DNA from: Chrysomallon squamiferum
Taxonomy: Eukaryota > Mollusca > Gastropoda > Neomphalida > Peltospiridae
NCBI GenBank assembly: GCA_012295275.1
Contig: CM022679.1
Span: forward strand, 10,241,169 to 10,305,168
Direction: 5' to 3'
DNA length: 64,000 bases
The first letter of the stretch is position 1. Each line of letters opens with the position of its first letter. The notes beneath the pieces are model-generated. The model saw nothing but the letters and a program-made list of their open reading frames with translations, was not told the DNA's origin and made no database searches. The translations under genes were made by a program, and so were the position numbers. Positions 59,216 to 64,000 of the stretch are shown piece after piece.

Positions 59216-60357
59216 GTATGTTTCTATATAAATGTGTGTGTGTCTGCAATATTTATTTTCTCAGGTTTAGTAAACAAATTCTTCATATCAACAGTTTATG
59301 TATAAACTCCAAGTTAACTGTAATCGCAAAACCATTCACAGTGTAAGGATATTGATAAAACAGATCACACAAATACACGAAGCTTTATTTTCTGCTTTCA
59401 TAACTTGCCTTACACACAAAACATTACGTCTACATCACTGAAACATCTCTCCCCTTATTTTTCTCTCCTTTGATTTTTCCATTGATTCTTCACAGATAAT
59501 AAACATATTAAGCAGTGAGCAGGAACATCATCTTCAGATCATCTGTTGGGGGTTTATGATATTCAAATCACAGAAGTCCTGATCCCCACATTGGGTATAT
59601 CTGATTACTAATGATACATGTTTGTTTATGAATACTTTTCCACAGATATGATAGGAAATCATTACATTTGCCAGACTCTCTCTCTTGCTAACCTTCATCT
59701 GGTGTGTAACCTGACCAGCAAAAGTCTTACCAAACTTATTTATACCTGTGAGAGTCTGAAAGTAAACTGTCGGAGAGTCAGCAAAGGTCGGAGTTGTCAG
59801 AAAAATTGCAGGAATGCCCTGCCATGCTGGGAACTCTGTTGGGTGTGGTTGTAGGTATTGCTCTGGCCTGATTATTGTAATGTAAATATTACCTGCACAG
59901 TGGATGGTGCTTCATTAGAAAGATAACACACCTGTTGTTTTTATTCATTTTTTTTTTTTTCATGGAAGCTTGAAATGTATTCACCATAGAATGTGTAATA
60001 AAAGTTTTTGATTACTAAATGTGCAAAAAAAGCCTAAACTGTAGTAACTTCATATCAAACCTGGATTATGTATTAAAATTCTCTATATATTATGTATATC
60101 TGAGAATATAATTAAACTATCAAAACCCACCAACCTTCTCAACAAAAAACACCAACAATTAAGCAAACTAACAAAACAAAAATAAAAGATTTCAGAAACT
60201 GCTGTATAATGTCTTGTCCAGACACAAATAAGACCAATAATGTAAAAGAAATGGGTTAATATTTCAAACTATTGTTTTATTTTACTACAGTAGTATTTTA
60301 TATATACCTGTTTACAAAGCACACCTGCATGTGTAAATAAAAATACTTTAATATATA

Positions 60358-60491
60358 TATATACACACACACACACACATACAAATACATACATATATGT
60401 ATGCACACACACACACACACATGTATATCTGCACATCTGCGCAAGTGAAAGTATACACATACATTAACGCACGTACACAAATTATGTACGT

Positions 60492-60536
<45 letters not shown>
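60358..60536. repeat. (CA)n microsatellite cluster
   Basis: Three CA runs (60363-60380, 60405-60421 and 60493-60534) with TACA spacers. Confidence 0.93.
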
Positions 60537-60539
<3 letters not shown>

Positions 60540-60852
60540 TAAGAACTTGCACAGACACTTTCAACCCTAAAAGCCACATGAATTAAAGAACTAATTCTTC
60601 GACTAATGTCTTAAGACTGAGCATTCATATGTTAAATAAAACCACATTAAAATCAATACTTTGTAAATTCTTATCAGTGGCAACAATTCCAGTCACACTT
60701 AGCAGACCCAACTCACTTTTACATGAAAGTAACTTGCAACAGCCTGTCACCAAGGTTACAGAGAAAATTCTCTGATTGCAGGAATCCAAATTCCATTAAT
60801 TCATCAAGACTGCATTAGTTATAATAATGATTTGTTTTATCGTCTTCAGCAA

Positions 60853-61062
60853 AATGAAAACTAAATGAAATAAAGATCGGGTTTTAGAAAAGAAAATATG
60901 AGTTTCATTTAAATACACTAATTTGGGGAAATTTTGGAATGGGAAAACATGCTGTTTATTTTATTTTTTGTTCACACCTCAAATGAATTTTTAAAAGAAA
61001 TGTCATTGAACTGAATTTTTTTTTTTTTTACTAAATATTTTTCACTGTTCAATAAACTTGTT
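60853..61062. repeat. Dispersed repeat, copy 2
   Basis: Direct-orientation homologue of 53481-53720, diverged by substitutions and a deletion in the middle. Both contain ttttttgttcacacctcaaa followed by tgaatttt, poly-T and a final caataaa-like end. Confidence 0.85.
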
Positions 61063-62264
61063 GTTACATTTGTGTATGTTTCTATATCTACACAGCATTC
61101 TGTTTTGATTTTTTGCATTATCTAGATAATTTTGATATAATTTTGTCTCCTTTTTTTTTTTTTGCTCAGTAAAATAAAGTCCCTAGACTTAGAGACAAGA
61201 TTTCTATAATATCAAATGCTGATTAAATTCAGTGAAGTTTTAGTAACAATCCCCATATTATCAAAGACAAAATGCAGAGAATTCTGTTATAGAATCTCTG
61301 TACTTTATATTTCTGTGGCTACAAAATAACAATACAAATAATTAACAATTTTCTGTTCCTATCTGAACAACATTTTTCAAAGTCTGTGGATTTATGCTTT
61401 TCAGACTACAAGAATAAGCATAAAAAATACCATAATGTTTAATTTCCTGAATTGACAAACCGTTATTACAGATATCTGCAGAACAAATTAATAATTTACT
61501 TTTTAACATCTCAGATTGAAAGATTTCAAAGATTTCCTTTATTTCTGAAAGTGTAGAAATGTAGAAATTGTCAATATTTTAATAATATTGCTAGTCATAG
61601 ATAAATAATTTTAAAATTTAAGATTTTTCAATTTAAATCAACCAGATTTTATCTTTAACAAGTTGAGTAACCAGTGACAACAAACAAGAACAAAAAAAAA
61701 AAAAAAAAAAAATCAGTTTCTAAAACTGAACTCAAGACAAAACAAGTTTGACTCTTTCTTTGCTTCTTTTTTCTCCTTTTTAAGCTTTCTTTTATCTTTT
61801 AAAAATCTTTTTTTCTAAAATCTTTTTTTTTCTTTCTGAGATAACATGTGGGTGTATAAAAAGCAAGCTTTGAAATAATCAGAAAAATAACAATCTTTGT
61901 CTCTGACTTTTTTATATATATATATATATTTTTTTTTAATTAATTTCATTTATCATGATTCTGGCTTTTCAACTTGTGAAAGCTAATTAGCAACACCATA
62001 CAGATGTATGTATAAATACATAAATGCAGAGCTAATAAATAATATAATGGATACAATTACTGTGATAAGGCGAAGCCACTTTTCATCTCAGACAAGTTTT
62101 TAATGTCAGCAGCCTTGATCTGCTTCTGATGCGAGAAAAACAAATTATCAGAGAAAAGGTTAAAAGGAATCTTTCTTCTCTTCTGTCTTTTCAAACCATT
62201 TGTTTGGTGTGTCCACCCATAGTTGGTTTGATCTGGAAATTTGGATTGTGTTTGAACAAAAAGT

Positions 62265-63170
62265 GGAAGAGAAAGAAAGAAAGAAAAAGACCAAAAGGAA
62301 AAGAAAGATACATTTTTTTTTTTTTATAAAATTAGACAGAGAGATAGAAGAATTAAAATGAAAAGAATGAAATGTGGTTTGTGTTTGAATAAAGTGGAAG
62401 AGAAAGAAAGAATAAAATGAAAAAGAAAAAAAGAAAGAATTTTTAAAATAAATTAAAGAGAAAGACAGATAGTAGAAATAATATGAATCAAAGACGTAGC
62501 TGATTTCATTTGGAAATGTGGTTTATGTTTGAATAAAGTGAAAAACAAAGAAAGAAAAAGACCAAAAAGAAAAGGAAAATATAAGAAAGAAAGAAGAGAA
62601 AGATTGAAAAAACAAAAAGAAAGAAGGCAGAAATGGGTTTGAATTGAGAAATTTGAAAAATAGGAATACTGATGATGAAAAGAAAGAAAGAAGGAAAGAC
62701 AAAAAAGAGAGAAAAGACAGAAATAAAGAAAAAAGATGAAAATAAAATGAAAGAAGAAATTAAAAAGAAGCTATAATCCATTCATACTGTAAATTCAGTT
62801 TATAGAAATTCAGAAAGAAGGAAAATAATAAAAAGGAAATAAACGAAAGAACAAAACACAAAACGAAAACATAAAAATAAATGAAAGAAAAAACCAGAAA
62901 ACAAAACAAGGAATGAAAGAAATAAAAGAAAAAAAAACATAAAAGGAAAAGTGAAGAAAAAACCCCCAGAAAGAATAAAATAAAATTAAAAATTAATGAA
63001 TATAAATGAAAATGAATGAAAGTAAAAATGAAAAGTCACCAAAATGAAAAGACACAAAACACAAGAAATAAAATTGACATAAAAAAACAACAACAACAAC
63101 AAATATTTTTTAGAAAATAATAATAAAAAATAAAATGAAATAAAATATAATAAAATAAAATAAAATAAAT
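62265..63170. repeat. Purine-rich (GAAA/AAAG) low-complexity tract
   Basis: About 900 bp in which the plus strand is overwhelmingly A and G, with GAAAGAAA motifs. The embedded units aatgtggtttrtgtttgaat and aataaagtggaagagaaag recur at about 62370-62410 and 62514-62550, so it includes a decayed longer repeat. Confidence 0.85.
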
Positions 63171-64000
63171 GAAATCCTTTATGAATCATGATGTGATGGT
63201 GTGTGCAGATTTCAAAGTTCATCACAGCAGACACGTTTGTATTTGATCAGTGTAAAGAGTATTTCTTTATCACATCTTTCTTGTTATCACTATACACAAA
63301 ACATATTTTTACTCATTTAATTGCCAGTTCAGCATGCATGTCAGTTATCCAAATGAGAGTATTCGTTTATGTTTTTATTTCTTTTTATTATCATTTTTTT
63401 TTATATTCCAAATTATTATTAATTATTTAATTAAAATAATTTTGTTTATTTATTTATTTATTTCTATACAGAATTGTTATTTTAATTTTTCTTTTATATC
63501 ATCTTTGTTTTAATGTACAAGCTAATGAAATGTAAATAAATGTTTTTTTATACATGGCTTATATTTCTTACATTTTTACATAGGAATTTACAATAATGAA
63601 AGCTTTTCCATTTACTTCACATTTTTTTAATTTCATTTTTCAAATATTTACATTTTAATTTACACATCATTAGATAATTTTTAAAATAAATGATGTTAAT
63701 GTTTATCTATATTTCAAATTATATTTCATAACAAAAAAAATAATAATAGCAAAAAATTTAAAAATAAAAAAATAAAAACATGAAATATAATATTAAAAAT
63801 GAAAATTAACAAGAAAAAAGTGAATGCATCTCAAAATAATTATTACGAAGTAGACATTTCCTCACCTCACTTGTTATATTAATAGCTATTTTTTGTGTTC
63901 TTTATTGATAAAAATCATTTAATTATAATGATGAATACAAATTGATGGTGTAGAGATAAAATCAACACTTGTCACCATTGTTTGTATGATAATGAAGAAA

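Larger units (their letters stand above)
57036..64000 (-). other. 3' part of the intron preceding domain I S1 (~7 kb in window)
   Basis: No coding exon was found; the N-terminal exons should lie beyond 64000. Contents: a degenerate ~31-bp array (58060-58500), a 115-bp duplication (58800-58995), ATGT/GT arrays (59043-59215), CA arrays (60358-60536), one copy of a dispersed repeat (60853-61062) and a long purine-rich tract (62265-63170). 59400-59930 and 60550-60850 are of mixed composition with nothing recognised. Confidence 0.75.

Noticed and set aside
59345-59352. Second ATATCCTT on the minus strand as a U12 donor
   Set aside because: The upstream sequence gives no Cav3 N-terminal similarity and the phase would not give Pro-Trp.
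59618-59854. 78-codon Cys-containing plus-strand frame
   Set aside because: No signal peptide, no recognised cysteine spacing and no neighbouring exon evidence; likely chance.
1-64000. tRNA, rRNA or snRNA genes and intact transposons
   Set aside because: I looked for A/B-box patterns, conserved rRNA blocks and reverse transcriptase or transposase motifs in the reading frames and found none I could support. A systematic search with covariance models and a repeat library would be decisive.

Overview
This is an animal nuclear window: strongly AT-rich, packed with microsatellites, and made mostly of intron. It holds one recognisable gene, a T-type (low-voltage-activated, Cav3) calcium channel alpha-1 subunit on the minus strand, truncated at both ends. 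Every exon was placed by translated homology plus splice signals, and the phases of all 19 exons are mutually consistent. The gene has the tri-/penta-cysteine alternative exon pair in domain II that is described for non-cnidarian invertebrate Cav3 genes. It also has a minor-spliceosome intron, which nematodes have lost. A protostome, probably a lophotrochozoan such as a mollusc, fits best; I cannot name the species.

Layout, in transcription order (right to left). Positions 57018-64000 are the 3' part of a large intron whose end carries U12-type AT-AC signals; the N-terminal exons lie beyond the right edge. Next come the domain I exons at 57017-56772 (S1-S3), 34838-34741 (S4), 34132-33964 (S5), 33449-33173 (L5 turret and pore helix), 31628-31536 (filter) and the start of 28762-27937 (S6). 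The rest of 28762-27937 and exon 20661-20452 form the I-II linker. Domain II is encoded at 12903-12782 (S1), 12375-12224 (S2-S3), 11410-11225 (S4-S5), then one of two alternative turret exons (9795-9681 or 7364-7211), then 5168-5013 (filter and S6). The II-III linker is encoded at 4670-4529/4508, 4146-3893, 3295-3045, 1774-1456 and 892-804. Domain III S1 begins at 324-201, and the gene runs off the left edge.

The assembled coding part in this window is roughly 1,276 codons. The regulatory potential is mostly in splicing: a mutually exclusive exon pair that would change the pore turret, a symmetric Asp/Ser/His-rich I-II linker exon that can be skipped in frame, and a 21-nt tandem donor in the II-III linker. 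The introns also carry five 14-bp RFX/X-box-like palindromes, several 30-104 bp tandem arrays, one dispersed repeat family seen twice, and very long AAT, AAAT, CA and TA microsatellites. I found no second gene, no structural RNA gene and no intact transposon.
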